Positions 8,298 through 19,158 of a DNA stretch of 64,000 nt are shown here, piece after piece (the first letter of the stretch is position 1; every line of letters begins with the position of its first letter). The notes under the pieces were generated by a model. The model did not search any database. It had not been told where the DNA came from and saw nothing but the letters and a program-made list of their open reading frames with translations. Made by a program: the position numbers and the translations under genes. The stretch lies in contig CANGUU010000004.1 of NCBI GenBank assembly GCA_947457195.1, forward strand, positions 44,365 through 108,364, given 5' to 3'. Origin of the DNA: Gammaproteobacteria bacterium. Its GTDB lineage: Bacteria; Pseudomonadota; Gammaproteobacteria; Pseudomonadales; Pseudohongiellaceae.

Positions 8298-10080
8298 GTC
8301 GCCCAAACCCCTGCAGCAGCCTGTCTGGAGATTGGGCCTCGTGTTCGGCTTATGCCTCGCCCTTCTCACGGCTATCGGCTGGAAAGTGGCCGATCTGCAG
8401 GTGCTCAACAACGATGTGCTGCAGCGCGAAGGGGATGCGCGCTCTACACGTAACGAGGCCATCATCGCCACGCGAGGCAACATCGTCGATCGCCATGGTG
8501 AGCCACTGGCGCTCAGCACGCCCGTGCTGTCGCTGTGGATGAATCCCCAGGAAGTGCTGGAAAACCCCGAGCAGAGCCGTTTGCTGCTGGACGTGTTTGC
8601 CGAGCTGGAGCTCGAGCCCTCGCAGTGGCTCGAGCGCATACGCGACAACGCCGACCGCGAGTTCATGTACCTGAAGCGTCGCATGCCGCCGGCGGAGGCT
8701 GAGGCCATCCTCGACCGCGGCATCAAGGGACTCTATGGTCAGGAGGAGTACAAGCGCTTCTACCCCATGGGTGAGGCTGGCGTACACCTCGTCGGGCTGA
8801 CGGACAACGACGAAATCGGTCAGGAGGGGCTCGAATTAGCCTATGAGGACTGGCTGAAAGGAACGCCGGGCAGCCGTCGTGTGGTCAAGGACCGTATCGG
8901 TAGACTCGTGCGGGACCTCGGTGTGATGACCGCGGCAGTACCCGGCAACGAGCTTGTGCTCAGCATCGATTCCAGGTTGCAGTACCTCGCCTACAAGGCA
9001 CTCAAGGAGGCCGTGACGCTCCGCCGCGCCAAAGCCGGTACGGCAACCGTGCTTGATGCACGCAGTGGCGAGGTGCTCGCCATGGTCAGCCAACCGTCGT
9101 GGAATCCCAACAATCGTGCCAGTCGCAACGAGAGTGGCCTCGTCAACCGTGCCATGATCGATTTGCTTGAGCCAGGCTCTACTGTCAAGACCTTCACCGT
9201 GACTGCGGCACTCGAGAGCGGCAAGTTCGACACCTCCTCCATCATCGAAACCAGTCCAGGCTATGTAGTCGTCGATCGCCGAGTCCTCAAGGACCCGGTC
9301 AACTATGGGCCTTCCTCTCTGGCCCGCATCATCGCCAAATCCAGCCAGGTGGGCGCTTCCAAGATCGGGCTCGAAATCGGCCACGACGCCATGCTGGATG
9401 TGCTGAAGCGCGTCGGCTTCGGGGAAAACATAGGAACGGGATTTCCTGGTGAAGTGGCCGGCATGCTGCCGGTGCACGCGCGTTGGAGTCGTGGTGAAAC
9501 GGCCTCGCTGGCCTATGGCTATGGCTTCCAGGTCACGCCTCTGCAGTTGGCGCAGGCCTATCTCGTCTATGCGAACCGCGGGCTACGCAAGCCGATTTCC
9601 CTGCTGAAGGTGGACGGCCCCGTGGAGGGGTATCGCGTTGTCGACCAGAGCATAGCCAGCGCCGTGGTCGGCATGCTGGAAGGCGTGGTCAGCAAGGAGA
9701 TGGGCGGCACCGGTGTACGGGCCAACATCCCGTCCTACCGGGTAGCCGGCAAGAGTGGCACCACCTGGCTGTACGTGCCTGGCCGTGGCTACGACAACCG
9801 CAATTACATCTCCCACTTCGCCGGTTTTGCACCAGTGGAAAATCCGCGGGTCGTGGTCGTCGTTTCCATTCAGCAGCCACAAGGGGAAGAGGTCGGCGGC
9901 GGGCAGGTAGCGGCTCCGGTCTTTTCGCAGATCGCCGCCGGCGCCATGCGCATACTCGACGTGCCGCCCCCTGCGGTGGTGCTTGCCGACGTGCAGGCGC
10001 TTCCCGCTCCCCTGCTGGACAATGAATTGCCGGAAACGCTGCCGGTCGAAACTGCCACAGAGGAGGACGTGGTCCAATGA
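8290..10080 (+). CDS. ftsI: Septal peptidoglycan transpeptidase FtsI (PBP3)
   Basis: 596 residues from a GTG at 8290 that overlaps the ftsL stop by 8 bases. One membrane segment (about 13-32) is followed by the dimerisation domain (RGNIVDRHGEPLA at 62-74) and the transpeptidase domain. The nucleophile motif is Ser297-Thr-Val-Lys300 and the third motif is Lys488-Ser-Gly490, as in Pseudomonas PBP3. The second motif, normally SSN, reads Ser351-Ser352-Gln353 here (codon CAG at 9346-9348). The enzyme cross-links septal peptidoglycan with FtsW. The 4-base overlap with murE continues the operon. Confidence 0.95.
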   Translation: MTKSPKPLQQPVWRLGLVFGLCLALLTAIGWKVADLQVLNNDVLQREGDARSTRNEAIIATRGNIVDRHGEPLALSTPVLSLWMNPQEVLENPEQSRLLLDVFAELELEPSQWLERIRDNADREFMYLKRRMPPAEAEAILDRGIKGLYGQEEYKRFYPMGEAGVHLVGLTDNDEIGQEGLELAYEDWLKGTPGSRRVVKDRIGRLVRDLGVMTAAVPGNELVLSIDSRLQYLAYKALKEAVTLRRAKAGTATVLDARSGEVLAMVSQPSWNPNNRASRNESGLVNRAMIDLLEPGSTVKTFTVTAALESGKFDTSSIIETSPGYVVVDRRVLKDPVNYGPSSLARIIAKSSQVGASKIGLEIGHDAMLDVLKRVGFGENIGTGFPGEVAGMLPVHARWSRGETASLAYGYGFQVTPLQLAQAYLVYANRGLRKPISLLKVDGPVEGYRVVDQSIASAVVGMLEGVVSKEMGGTGVRANIPSYRVAGKSGTTWLYVPGRGYDNRNYISHFAGFAPVENPRVVVVVSIQQPQGEEVGGGQVAAPVFSQIAAGAMRILDVPPPAVVLADVQALPAPLLDNELPETLPVETATEEDVVQ

Positions 10081-11615
10081 CCTCGGCCGTGCCTCTGTCT
10101 GTGTTGCTGCAGGGTATCTATCCACTGTCCGCTGGCCATGAGCGAGCAATCACCGGCCTGTCGCTCGATTCGCGCAAGGTGCAGAGTGGGGATCTGTTTC
10201 TCGCCTGCAAGGGCCGTCAGCTGGATGGTCGGCACTTCGTTGGCGCCGCCGTGGCCGCCGGTGCAGCGGCCGTGCTGGTCGAAGCCGACGAAGTCGACTG
10301 GTGCTGCGAAAGGCTGGAGCGCAGCGTACCGGTCCTCCCCGTCCTCAATCTCCACGATCAGCTCGCGGAACTGGCCGGCCGGTTTTTCGGCATGCCGGCC
10401 CGGCAGCTCTGCCTGATTGGCATTACCGGCACTAATGGCAAGACCACCGTCTCCCAGCTGCTGGCTCAGGCGCTGCAAGCTGCAGGTCGGCGTGTTGCCG
10501 TCATCGGCACACTGGGCTACGGCCTGATTGATCAGCCGCTGACTGATCATGGTGCAGGACCCGGCACCACGCCAGACGCGGTGGAACTGCAACGCATCTT
10601 CGCTGCTCTGCGCGCCGAGGCCGTCGACACTGTGGTGATGGAAGTCTCGTCGCATGCGCTCGACCAGCAGCGGGTCGCCGTCACTGACTTCCAGATTGCC
10701 GTCTTTACCAATCTCAGTCATGACCATCTCGACTATCACGGCAGCATGGAGGCCTATGGTGCGGCGAAGCAGAGGCTATTCACCGGGTCCGCGCTGCGCC
10801 TCGCCATGCTGAACGCCGATGACCCTTTCGTAGCCGCCACGGCGCGCCTGCTCGGCCCCGACGTCCAGTGTCTGCGCTGGAGCCTGCACGATCGCGCCGC
10901 CGACCTCTACGCCAGCGACATACGCCATGGACCTGCAGGCGTGGCGTTCCGCGTGCATACGCCGTGGGGTGATTTTTCGGTGCAGAGCCCACTGCTCGGA
11001 ACCTTCAACATCAGCAATCTGCTGGCAGTGCTCGGCACCTTGCTTGCCAGCATGGCAGCCGAACCTGGCTTCGACGCTGCGCATCTGGTGGCCAGTGTGG
11101 CTACCTTGGCTGGTGTCCGCGGCCGCATGCAGGCACTCGGTAATTTCCCGGTGCTGACCGTCGTGGACTACGCCCACACGCCGGATGGGCTGGAAAAGGC
11201 CCTGCAGGCGCTGCGCGCGCATTGCCACGGCACGCTCTGGTGCGTCTTCGGCTGCGGGGGTAATCGCGACCGTGGTAAGCGCCCTCTGATGGGCGAAATT
11301 GCCGAACGTTACGCTGATCGCCTCGTGCTGACCGACGACAACCCGCGTTTAGAGTCGTCATCAGAGATCCTTGCCGATATCCGTTCAGGTCTTGCCAGAC
11401 CCGACGAGGCGGTGACGATTCCGGAGCGCGCCACGGCACTGGCCTACGCACTACGCGAAGCGACGCCGGGATCTGCTGTGTTGATCGCCGGCAAGGGCCA
11501 CGAGGACCATCAGGAGATCGCCGGCGGCCGTTTGCCTTTCAGCGATGCAGAGCAGGCACTGAGCGTACTGCAGGAGCGCTTCGGATCGGGCGCGTTCGCG
11601 GAGGCAGCCCGATGA
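10077..11615 (+). CDS. murE: UDP-MurNAc-tripeptide synthetase MurE (meso-diaminopimelate type)
   Basis: 512 residues. It adds the third amino acid to UDP-MurNAc-L-Ala-D-Glu, using ATP, in the cytoplasm. The P-loop ITGTNGKTTVSQLL lies near residue 115 and the central block (EVSSHALDQQRV, FTNLSHDHLDYHG) is standard. The motif DNPR (in LTDDNPRLE) is the recognised specificity signature for meso-diaminopimelate rather than lysine, as expected for a Gram-negative. It starts with an ATGA overlap on ftsI and ends with one on murF. Confidence 0.96.
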   Translation: MTSAVPLSVLLQGIYPLSAGHERAITGLSLDSRKVQSGDLFLACKGRQLDGRHFVGAAVAAGAAAVLVEADEVDWCCERLERSVPVLPVLNLHDQLAELAGRFFGMPARQLCLIGITGTNGKTTVSQLLAQALQAAGRRVAVIGTLGYGLIDQPLTDHGAGPGTTPDAVELQRIFAALRAEAVDTVVMEVSSHALDQQRVAVTDFQIAVFTNLSHDHLDYHGSMEAYGAAKQRLFTGSALRLAMLNADDPFVAATARLLGPDVQCLRWSLHDRAADLYASDIRHGPAGVAFRVHTPWGDFSVQSPLLGTFNISNLLAVLGTLLASMAAEPGFDAAHLVASVATLAGVRGRMQALGNFPVLTVVDYAHTPDGLEKALQALRAHCHGTLWCVFGCGGNRDRGKRPLMGEIAERYADRLVLTDDNPRLESSSEILADIRSGLARPDEAVTIPERATALAYALREATPGSAVLIAGKGHEDHQEIAGGRLPFSDAEQALSVLQERFGSGAFAEAAR

Positions 11616-12985
11616 TGGGAGCGCTGCGATTGTCGGAGGTACGGTGCTTCACAGGCGGCGAGATACACGGCGCCGATGTCGCCTTCGACAAGGTCAGCAC
11701 CGACACACGCACGCTCGAGGCCGGCGCCCTGTTCGTCGCCCTCAAAGGTCCGCACTTCGATGGCAACGAATTTGTCGCGCTGGCGGCAGAAAAGCAGGCC
11801 ATCGCAGCGCTCGTGTCCGCACCGGTGGCAGCTCCGCTGCCTGTCCTGCAGGTGGCTGACACGCGCATCGCCCTCGGACTGCTCGGGCGAGAGAACCGTC
11901 TACGCTCCAAAGCCAGGGTCATTGCACTCACCGGCAGTCAGGGCAAGACCACAGTCAAGGAAATGACGGCGGCGATCCTGCGTGAGCAAGGTGCTGTGCT
12001 CAGCACAGAAGGCAACCTCAACAATGATTACGGCGTGCCATTGACCTTGCTGCGCATCGCACCGCCGCACCGCTTCGCTGTGGTGGAAATGGGTGCCAAT
12101 GCCGGGGGTGAGATCGACTACACCACCCAGTTGGCGCTGCCGGATATCGCGCATATCACCTGCGTGGCCCCGACCCATGTCGAAGGCTTCGGTTCCCTGC
12201 AGGGTGTGGCGGAAGCCAAGGCCGAGCTCTGGCGAGGCCTGCGTCCGGGAGCCACGGCGGTATTGAACCTCGACGACCCGCTGGTGCTGCGCCAGTTCGT
12301 GGCACCGGCCGGCGTGAACGTGGTGACTTTGAGTGCCACCGGCTCCGCTGCTGCGGACTATCGGCTCAGCGGCTACCGCGATCTGGGTCTTGCCGGCTCG
12401 GCATTCACGCTGGTCGCGCCCCAAGGTGCAGTCAGCATCGTGCTGCCTCTGCCGGGTCGTCACAACGCTGCCAACGCGCTGGCTGCTGCGGCCATGGCCT
12501 TGTTGGCCGGTGCCAGCCTGGCGAACGTGGCTGCTGCGCTTGGCCGCATGCAGAGCGTCAAGGGTCGATTGGTGACACTGACGGGTATTGCTGGAGCGGC
12601 AATCCTCGACGACAGCTACAACGCCAGTCCCGCGTCCTTCAAGGCCGCCATCGACGTGCTGGCCGGCCTGCCGGGCCTGCGGATCGTCGCTGCTGGCGAC
12701 ATGGCAGAACTCGGTGACTACGCCATCGAGGGGCATCGTGAGGTTGGCGCCTATGCCCGCAGCAAGGGCATCGAACGGTTTTTTACGATTGGGCCGCTCA
12801 TGCAACACGCGCTGGAGACATTTGGTGCGTGTGCCGACAGCGCGGATACCCCCGCCTTACTGGCAGAGCGCCTGCGTCCGCTGCTGACACCCCACACCAG
12901 CGTGCTGGTCAAGGGCTCGCGCAGCGCAGGCATGGAGCGCCTCGTCAGGCTTCTCACCACCCACGATGGCGCTGCGGAGGACTGA
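11612..12985 (+). CDS. murF: UDP-MurNAc-tripeptide-D-Ala-D-Ala ligase MurF
   Basis: 457 residues. It adds the D-Ala-D-Ala dipeptide made by Ddl (encoded 7 kb downstream). Mur-ligase domains are in order: N-terminal substrate domain (about 1-95), ATP-binding domain with [14 protein letters not shown] (about 107-120) and [13 protein letters not shown], then the C-terminal domain with [15 protein letters not shown]. The start overlaps murE by four bases; the stop lies one base before the mraY ATG. Confidence 0.95.
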   Translation: MMGALRLSEVRCFTGGEIHGADVAFDKVSTDTRTLEAGALFVALKGPHFDGNEFVALAAEKQAIAALVSAPVAAPLPVLQVADTRIALGLLGRENRLRSKARVIALTGSQGKTTVKEMTAAILREQGAVLSTEGNLNNDYGVPLTLLRIAPPHRFAVVEMGANAGGEIDYTTQLALPDIAHITCVAPTHVEGFGSLQGVAEAKAELWRGLRPGATAVLNLDDPLVLRQFVAPAGVNVVTLSATGSAAADYRLSGYRDLGLAGSAFTLVAPQGAVSIVLPLPGRHNAANALAAAAMALLAGASLANVAAALGRMQSVKGRLVTLTGIAGAAILDDSYNASPASFKAAIDVLAGLPGLRIVAAGDMAELGDYAIEGHREVGAYARSKGIERFFTIGPLMQHALETFGACADSADTPALLAERLRPLLTPHTSVLVKGSRSAGMERLVRLLTTHDGAAED

Positions 12986-12986
12986 C

Positions 12987-14069
12987 ATGCTGCTGGAGCT
13001 TGCGAACTACCTCGCCCGTTTCAACAGTGACTTCCTGGTTTTCCAGTACCTCACTGTGCGCGGCATTCTGGGTGTACTGACCGCCCTCACACTGTCGCTG
13101 GTCATCGGTCCCACACTCATCCGGCGACTCACCTACAGGAAGATCGGACAGGTCATCCGCGAGGACGGACCGCAGACCCACCTGGGCAAGGCCGGAACAC
13201 CCACCATGGGGGGCGCCCTCATTCTCGTGAGCATTCTGGTGAGTTGCGTGCTGTGGTCCGATCTCGACAACCACTATGTCTGGGTGGTGATGCTGGTGAC
13301 GGCCAGTTTTGGGGCAATCGGTTGGGTGGATGACTATCGCAAGGTCTTCGAACGCAATCCGAGGGGACTGCCGGCACGCTGGAAATACCTGTGGCAGAGC
13401 GTTTTTGCTGCGCTCGCCGTGTTCTACCTGTTCGACAGCGCAAGCTCACCGGCCGAAACCCAGCTATTCCTGCCGTTCTTCAAGGATTTCGCCTGGGACA
13501 TGGGACTGCTCTACCTGCTGTTTGCCTACTTCATCGTCGTGGGGTTCAGCAATGCCGTGAACCTCACCGACGGTCTGGACGGTCTCGCCATCCTGCCCAG
13601 CGTGATGGTGGCCTCGGCGCTCGGCATCATGGCCTACCTTACCGGCAACGTGGAATTCGCGACCTACCTCAACATTCCCTACATCGCCGGGACTGGCGAA
13701 CTGGTGGTTTACTGCGGGGCGCTGGCCGGAGCAGGTCTCGGCTTCCTCTGGTTCAACACCTATCCCGCGCAGATCTTCATGGGTGATGTCGGCGCCCTGG
13801 CACTCGGCGCTGCGCTCGGCGTGATTGCGGTGATGATCCGCCAGGAGATCGTGCTCGTCATCATGGGAGGCGTCTTCGTGATGGAGACCGTGTCGGTCAT
13901 GCTGCAGGTGGCGTCGTTCAAGCTGACCGGCAAGCGACTGTTTCGCATGGCGCCAATCCATCACCACTTCGAGCTGAAGGGCTGGCCCGAACCTCGCGTC
14001 ATCGTCAGATTCTGGATCATCACGGTCATTCTCGTGCTGATCGGCCTTGCGACACTGAAGTTCAGGTGA
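12987..14069 (+). CDS. mraY: Phospho-MurNAc-pentapeptide transferase MraY
   Basis: 360 residues, exactly the E. coli length, from the ATG at 12987 with GCGGAGG upstream inside murF. It is a polytopic inner-membrane enzyme moving phospho-MurNAc-pentapeptide to undecaprenyl phosphate to form lipid I. Family signatures are present: GTPTMGG near residue 70, the acidic WVDDYRK near 118, [10 protein letters not shown] (catalytic Asp cluster), FMGDVG and the histidine-rich [13 protein letters not shown]. Multiple hydrophobic segments fit ten membrane helices. The murD start overlaps its stop. Confidence 0.96.
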   Translation: MLLELANYLARFNSDFLVFQYLTVRGILGVLTALTLSLVIGPTLIRRLTYRKIGQVIREDGPQTHLGKAGTPTMGGALILVSILVSCVLWSDLDNHYVWVVMLVTASFGAIGWVDDYRKVFERNPRGLPARWKYLWQSVFAALAVFYLFDSASSPAETQLFLPFFKDFAWDMGLLYLLFAYFIVVGFSNAVNLTDGLDGLAILPSVMVASALGIMAYLTGNVEFATYLNIPYIAGTGELVVYCGALAGAGLGFLWFNTYPAQIFMGDVGALALGAALGVIAVMIRQEIVLVIMGGVFVMETVSVMLQVASFKLTGKRLFRMAPIHHHFELKGWPEPRVIVRFWIITVILVLIGLATLKFR

Positions 14070-15418
14070 GCGCAACGATGCAACTTCCCGCGGGCACAAC
14101 CCACCTGATCGTCGGACTTGGCAAGACTGGTCTGTCCTGTGCGCGATTCCTGCGTCGCCAGGGCATCCGGTTTGCCGCCGTCGACACGCGGGCCGAGCCG
14201 CCCGGGCTGGCGGCGTTTCGTGAGGAATTCCCCGAGGTTGCCGTGGAATGCGGGCCGCTGCAGGTCAGCACGCTCGCCGCTGCCGCTACCTTGGTGATGA
14301 GCCCGGGGGTCGACTTGCGGGAGCCAGCGGTGCGGGCTGCCATCGCCCAAGGGGCTGCAGTCACGGGCGACATCGATCTGTTTGCGCGTGCAACGACCGC
14401 ACCCATCGTTGCCATCACGGGCTCCAATGCCAAAAGCACGGTAACCACGCTTGTGGGTGAAATGGCACGGGCGGCCGGCAGACGCGTTGCGGTCTGCGGC
14501 AACATCGGCACGCCGGCGCTCGACATGCTTGACGGTACCCCCATCGACCTCGTGGTGATGGAGCTGTCGAGCTTCCAGCTGGAAACCACCCAGGCCCTCC
14601 GCGCCAAAGTCGCCACTGTCCTCAACATGAGCCCCGACCATCTGGATCGCTATGACTCCATGCAGGCCTACCACGCGGCCAAGCACCGGATTTTCGAGGG
14701 TTGTGAGCAGGTCGTGATCAACCGTGAGGACGCACTGAGCCGTCCGCTGCTTGCCGCTGGAGTCCGCGCCCACAGCTTCGGTGTCCTGCCTGACGACAGC
14801 ACAGAGTTCGGACTGGTTGAGCGACAGGGCGAAGCATTCCTCGCCTACCGGCGCCAGCCGCTGCTGGCGGTTTCCGAGCTGCGAATAGCCGGACAACACA
14901 ATGTCGCCAATGCCTTGGCTGCCCTCGCGCTGGGGTTTGCAGCGGGACTCGAATTCGCCCCCATGCTGGATGCCCTGCGCAGCTTTCCCGGCCTGCCACA
15001 CCGCTGTCAGTGGGTGGCCACCCATGGCGGGGTGAGCTGGTACAACGATTCGAAGGGGACCAACGTCGGTGCTACCGTCGCAGCCATTCGCGGACTCGGT
15101 GCGAGACACAGGGTGGTGTTGCTGGCCGGCGGCCAAGGCAAGGGTGCCTCGTTCGCTGAGCTTGGGCCGGCGCTGGCCAAACAAGGACGACTGGCACTGC
15201 TGTTCGGCGAGGATGCCGAGCGGATTGCTGCTGCATTGCAAGGGGTGGTCCCGCTGGAACGCGTGGCCGATCTCGCTGCCGCCGTGACCCGAGCCTACGA
15301 GCGCGCCGTTCCCGGTGATGTGGTGCTACTGTCACCCGCCTGCGCAAGCTTCGACATGTTCAGGAACTACGAGCATCGCGGCGACGTGTTCGTGCAACTG
15401 GTGAGGGCGCTGGGATGA
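14066..15418 (+). CDS. murD: UDP-MurNAc-L-alanine:D-glutamate ligase MurD
   Basis: 450 residues if started at the GTG at 14066, which overlaps the mraY stop; an in-frame ATG at 14078 would shorten it by four residues. It adds D-glutamate to UDP-MurNAc-L-Ala. The N-terminal Rossmann-like domain begins [16 protein letters not shown], the ATP site is [17 protein letters not shown], and the C-terminal domain carries [12 protein letters not shown] and [12 protein letters not shown], all conserved. The stop overlaps ftsW as ATGA. Confidence 0.95.
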   Translation: MSATMQLPAGTTHLIVGLGKTGLSCARFLRRQGIRFAAVDTRAEPPGLAAFREEFPEVAVECGPLQVSTLAAAATLVMSPGVDLREPAVRAAIAQGAAVTGDIDLFARATTAPIVAITGSNAKSTVTTLVGEMARAAGRRVAVCGNIGTPALDMLDGTPIDLVVMELSSFQLETTQALRAKVATVLNMSPDHLDRYDSMQAYHAAKHRIFEGCEQVVINREDALSRPLLAAGVRAHSFGVLPDDSTEFGLVERQGEAFLAYRRQPLLAVSELRIAGQHNVANALAALALGFAAGLEFAPMLDALRSFPGLPHRCQWVATHGGVSWYNDSKGTNVGATVAAIRGLGARHRVVLLAGGQGKGASFAELGPALAKQGRLALLFGEDAERIAAALQGVVPLERVADLAAAVTRAYERAVPGDVVLLSPACASFDMFRNYEHRGDVFVQLVRALG

Positions 15419-16620
15419 GCACACTCACCATGCCCCATACGCTGAGCCAACGGCACTACTACGGCGATCCCCTGCTGTTGACGCTGGCAGCGCTGCTGCT
15501 GGCCTTCGGACTGGTCATGATGACATCGGCGTCCATCGAGATCGCCGTGCGGCAGGCAGGTGATCCATTTTACTTCTTCAAGCGGCAGTTCGCGTTCATG
15601 CTGCTCGGTCTCGCGCTCGGTGCCGTCGTGATCATGAACCCCATGCGACTGTGGTACCGCAGCAGTGTGCTGCTGCTTTTCCTCGCCTATGTCGCACTGG
15701 TCATGGTGCTGATCCCGGGGCTTGGCCGCACGGTGAATGGCTCGACGCGCTGGATCGACTTGCCCGGCTTTTCCCTGCAGGCGTCCGAAGTGGCCAAGCT
15801 GTTCGTGATCGTGTTCACCGCCTGGTTCCTGAGTCGCCATCGTGAACTCGTGCGTTCTTCCATTGCCGGTTTCATCTACCCGCTGCTACTGATGTCACCA
15901 GTCGTGGCACTGCTGATGGTAGAGCCGGACTTCGGCGCTACCGTCGTGCTGTGCGGCGCAGTGCTCGGCATGCTGTTCCTCGGCGGCATCAGGTTGTTCT
16001 ACCTGATTCTTGCCGCTGGCATCCTCGGGGGAGGTGGCTACCTCGCCATCGTCAACTCCGACTATCGACTCAACCGGCTGCTCACCTTCATGCAGACGCT
16101 GCAGAATCCCTTCAGCGACGAAGTCGTGTTCGGGTCCGGCTACCAGCTCGCGCAGGCTCTCATCGGCTTCGGGCGGGGAGAGTGGTTTGGCGTCGGACTC
16201 GGCAACAGCATCCAGAAGATCTACTTCCTGCCGGAGGCGCACACGGATTTCGTCCTGGCCATCATCGCCGAAGAATTGGGTCTGCTCAGCGTGCTGGTGC
16301 TGTTGCTGCTGTTCCTCGCCTTCATTGGACGCGCACTCATGCTGTCACGTCGCAACGAGGAAAGCGGCCGACTGTTCGCGGCCTACCTGGGCTATGGCAT
16401 CAGCCTGCTGTTTCTTGGCCAATTGCTGATCAATACGGCGGTGAACGTCGGCCTGGTGCCCACCAAAGGACTGACCTTGCCCTTCCTCAGCTACGGGGGG
16501 TCCAGCCTCATCATGACGATCGTGATGGTGGCCGTGCTGCTGCGCATCGACATCGAGCATCATCTGTACGGCAATCCGCCGCGCGCCATGCCGGGTCGTC
16601 CAGTCGGGAGCTCCGCATGA
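15415..16620 (+). CDS. ftsW: Septal peptidoglycan glycosyltransferase FtsW
   Basis: 401 residues, a SEDS-family polytopic membrane protein with about ten hydrophobic segments. FtsW polymerises lipid II at the septum together with FtsI. Typical blocks are seen: NGSTRWIDLPGFSLQASEVAKL, LLMVEPDFGATVVL (with the acidic pair), QKIYFLPEAHTDFVLAIIAEELG and the C-terminal LPFLSYGGSSL. The EAHTDF loop holds the catalytic-type Asp of SEDS proteins. It is linked by 4-base overlaps to murD and murG. Confidence 0.96.
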   Translation: MSTLTMPHTLSQRHYYGDPLLLTLAALLLAFGLVMMTSASIEIAVRQAGDPFYFFKRQFAFMLLGLALGAVVIMNPMRLWYRSSVLLLFLAYVALVMVLIPGLGRTVNGSTRWIDLPGFSLQASEVAKLFVIVFTAWFLSRHRELVRSSIAGFIYPLLLMSPVVALLMVEPDFGATVVLCGAVLGMLFLGGIRLFYLILAAGILGGGGYLAIVNSDYRLNRLLTFMQTLQNPFSDEVVFGSGYQLAQALIGFGRGEWFGVGLGNSIQKIYFLPEAHTDFVLAIIAEELGLLSVLVLLLLFLAFIGRALMLSRRNEESGRLFAAYLGYGISLLFLGQLLINTAVNVGLVPTKGLTLPFLSYGGSSLIMTIVMVAVLLRIDIEHHLYGNPPRAMPGRPVGSSA

Positions 16621-17723
16621 GCGTCGCAGCGACCCAGACCGTTCTGATCATGGCGGGTGGCACCGGCGGTCATGTGTTTCCGGCACTGACGATCGCCGAG
16701 GAACTGCGGGCGCGTGGCAAGCGCGTCGAGTGGCTGGGCACCGAGGCGGGTGTCGAAGCCCGTGTGGTCAGCAGTGTCGGCATACCACTGCACTGCATCC
16801 AGGTCGCCGGCTTGCGCGGTCGTGGCGTACTGCGTCTGCTTGCTGCGCCCTTCACTTTGCTGCGGTCGCTGTTCCAGGCACTTCGACTGCTGCGACGCCT
16901 ACAGCCCTGCTGCGTCCTCGGCATGGGGGGTTATGTCAGCGGTCCCGGCGGTCTGGCAGCCTGGCTGACGGGGCGCAAATTGCTCATCCATGAGCAGAAT
17001 GCCGTCGCCGGTCTGGCCAACCGTCTCCTGTTTCCGCTGGCCACCGTGGTCATGGAGGCGTTTCCCGGCGCCTTTGGTCGCGCGGCGGCCAAACTGCAGC
17101 GCGTTGGCAACCCCGTGCGCGCCGGCTTGCTCGCCATCTCCGGGCCCGAGCAACGCCTTGCCGGACGCCAGCGGCCGGCAACACTGCTGGTGGTGGGAGG
17201 CAGTCTCGGAGCGCAGATCTTCAACGAAACGCTGCCGGCGGCGCTCGCGCTGCTGCCGCTGGAACTGCGACCCTCGGTGCGACACCAATGCGGCCGAGGC
17301 AAGTTGCAGGCCACTCTGGCCGCCTACCGCGCTGCCGGTCTTGCCGTGGGTACCGGCATCGAGATCAGCGAGTTCATCGACGACATGGCAACTGCCTATG
17401 CCGATGCCGATCTGCTGCTCTGCCGTGCCGGTGCCAGTACGCTGGCCGAAGTCACTGCCATCGGTCTCGCGGCGGTCCTGGTCCCCTATCCCTACGCCAC
17501 CGACGATCACCAGACCGCCAATGCCCAGGCCCTGGCCAAGGTCGGGGCAGCCGTATTGCTGCCACAGCAGCAGCTCACGCCGAACAGTCTCTGCACCGTA
17601 CTTGCCGACCTGCTGGCAGAGCCGCAGCGATGCCTGCAGCTGGCCTGTGCCGCCCGTGCCCATGGGGCGCGGGATGCCGCGCGGCAGGCTGCCGATCTTT
17701 GCGAGGAGGCCTGTCATGGCTGA
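16617..17723 (+). CDS. murG: Lipid II synthase, GlcNAc transferase MurG
   Basis: 368 residues from the ATG at 16617 inside the ftsW stop. This peripheral membrane GT-B glycosyltransferase moves GlcNAc from UDP-GlcNAc to lipid I. The N-terminal glycine loop [13 protein letters not shown], the second loop [40 protein letters not shown] and the C-terminal UDP-sugar site ([34 protein letters not shown] region) are all intact. The murC start overlaps its end by eight bases. Confidence 0.96.
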   Translation: MSVAATQTVLIMAGGTGGHVFPALTIAEELRARGKRVEWLGTEAGVEARVVSSVGIPLHCIQVAGLRGRGVLRLLAAPFTLLRSLFQALRLLRRLQPCCVLGMGGYVSGPGGLAAWLTGRKLLIHEQNAVAGLANRLLFPLATVVMEAFPGAFGRAAAKLQRVGNPVRAGLLAISGPEQRLAGRQRPATLLVVGGSLGAQIFNETLPAALALLPLELRPSVRHQCGRGKLQATLAAYRAAGLAVGTGIEISEFIDDMATAYADADLLLCRAGASTLAEVTAIGLAAVLVPYPYATDDHQTANAQALAKVGAAVLLPQQQLTPNSLCTVLADLLAEPQRCLQLACAARAHGARDAARQAADLCEEACHG

Positions 17724-19158
17724 CTCCCGGCTGAATCTTTCCCGTACCGGAGCCATCCCGGAGATGCGGCGTATCCGCAATATCCATTTCGTGGGCATCG
17801 GTGGGGCAGGCATGAGCGGCATCGCCGAGGTGCTGCTCAACCAGGGTTACAGTATCTTCGGTTCCGATCTGCATGAGTCGTCTACTACGCGACGCCTTCG
17901 CGAACTGGGTGCCGAGGTCCACATTGGTCATCGCGCCGAAAATCTCGGCTCGGCTGACGTGGTTGTGGTATCGAGCGCGATCGACCCGACCAATGCCGAG
18001 ATCAAGGCGGCACACCAGCGCCGGGTTCCCATCATTCGCCGCGCCGAAATGTTGGCGGAACTGATGCGGTACCGCCATGCCATCGTCATCGCCGGTACGC
18101 ACGGCAAAACCACCACCACCAGCCTGATTGCTTCGCTGCTGCGGGAAGGAGGCCTCGATCCCACCTTCGTCATCGGTGGTCTGCTCAACAGTGCCGGGAC
18201 CAATGCCAAGCTGGGGGCTAGTCACTACATGGTGGCCGAGGCCGATGAGAGCGACGCGTCTTTCCTGCATCTGCATCCGATGGTGGCGGTCGTCACCAAC
18301 ATCGATGACGACCACATGCAGACATACGAAGGTGACTTCGAGAAACTCAAACAGAGCTTCGTGACGTTTCTGCACAACCTGCCTTTCTACGGTCTGGCCG
18401 TGCTATGCATCGATGATCCGGTGGTGCGCGAGATACTGCCGCGTGTTTCACGACCAGTACTGACTTACGGCTTTTCCGAGCAGGCCGACTTCCGCATTTC
18501 TGACGTCAGCCAGCACGAGCGTGTCACCACGTTCCAGGTGGCGCGACCCGGTAGCGCAGGCAAACTCGCCATCACAATCAACATGCCGGGTCTGCACAAC
18601 GTGCTGAATGCCACGGCGGCCATTGCGGTGGCCACCGACGAGGGTCTCGGTGACAGTCACATTCGGAGCGGAATCGCCAACTTCCAGGGAGTAGGTCGTC
18701 GCTTCGACGTGCAGAAACCGCTGCGCTGCAAGCGCGGCACCGTCATGCTCGTCGACGACTACGGACACCACCCCACCGAAGTGGCAGCCAACATCCAGGC
18801 CATCCGGGCAGGCTGGCCGGGTCGACGGCTGGTGATGGTCTATCAGCCGCATCGTTTCAGCCGCACGCACGATCTCTACGACGATTTCGTGGAGGTATTG
18901 GGTGAGGTCGATGTGCTGCTGATGTTGGAAGTTTACGCAGCTGGTGAAAAACCCATCAGCGGTGCGGACAGCAAGAGCCTGTGCCGCAGCATACGCCAGC
19001 GTGGCAAGGTCGACCCCGTGCTGGTCAAGAAGCATGACGAGCTGCGCGGGCTTCTCGACGGCCTGCTGCAGGATGGCGACATTCTGGTGACGCAGGGCGC
19101 CGGCAACATCGGCAACTTGTGCAAGCAGCTCGCCGCGGAGGGCCTCGGTCATGATTGA
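17716..19158 (+). CDS. murC: UDP-N-acetylmuramate:L-alanine ligase MurC
   Basis: 480 residues from the ATG at 17716. It makes UDP-MurNAc-L-alanine, the first peptide-adding step. The N-terminus has [18 protein letters not shown], the ATP loop is [17 protein letters not shown], followed by [10 protein letters not shown] and the C-terminal [10 protein letters not shown] motif. The order murG-murC-ddl without murB matches E. coli; murB must be elsewhere. The ddl start overlaps by eight bases. Confidence 0.96.
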   Translation: MADSRLNLSRTGAIPEMRRIRNIHFVGIGGAGMSGIAEVLLNQGYSIFGSDLHESSTTRRLRELGAEVHIGHRAENLGSADVVVVSSAIDPTNAEIKAAHQRRVPIIRRAEMLAELMRYRHAIVIAGTHGKTTTTSLIASLLREGGLDPTFVIGGLLNSAGTNAKLGASHYMVAEADESDASFLHLHPMVAVVTNIDDDHMQTYEGDFEKLKQSFVTFLHNLPFYGLAVLCIDDPVVREILPRVSRPVLTYGFSEQADFRISDVSQHERVTTFQVARPGSAGKLAITINMPGLHNVLNATAAIAVATDEGLGDSHIRSGIANFQGVGRRFDVQKPLRCKRGTVMLVDDYGHHPTEVAANIQAIRAGWPGRRLVMVYQPHRFSRTHDLYDDFVEVLGEVDVLLMLEVYAAGEKPISGADSKSLCRSIRQRGKVDPVLVKKHDELRGLLDGLLQDGDILVTQGAGNIGNLCKQLAAEGLGHD

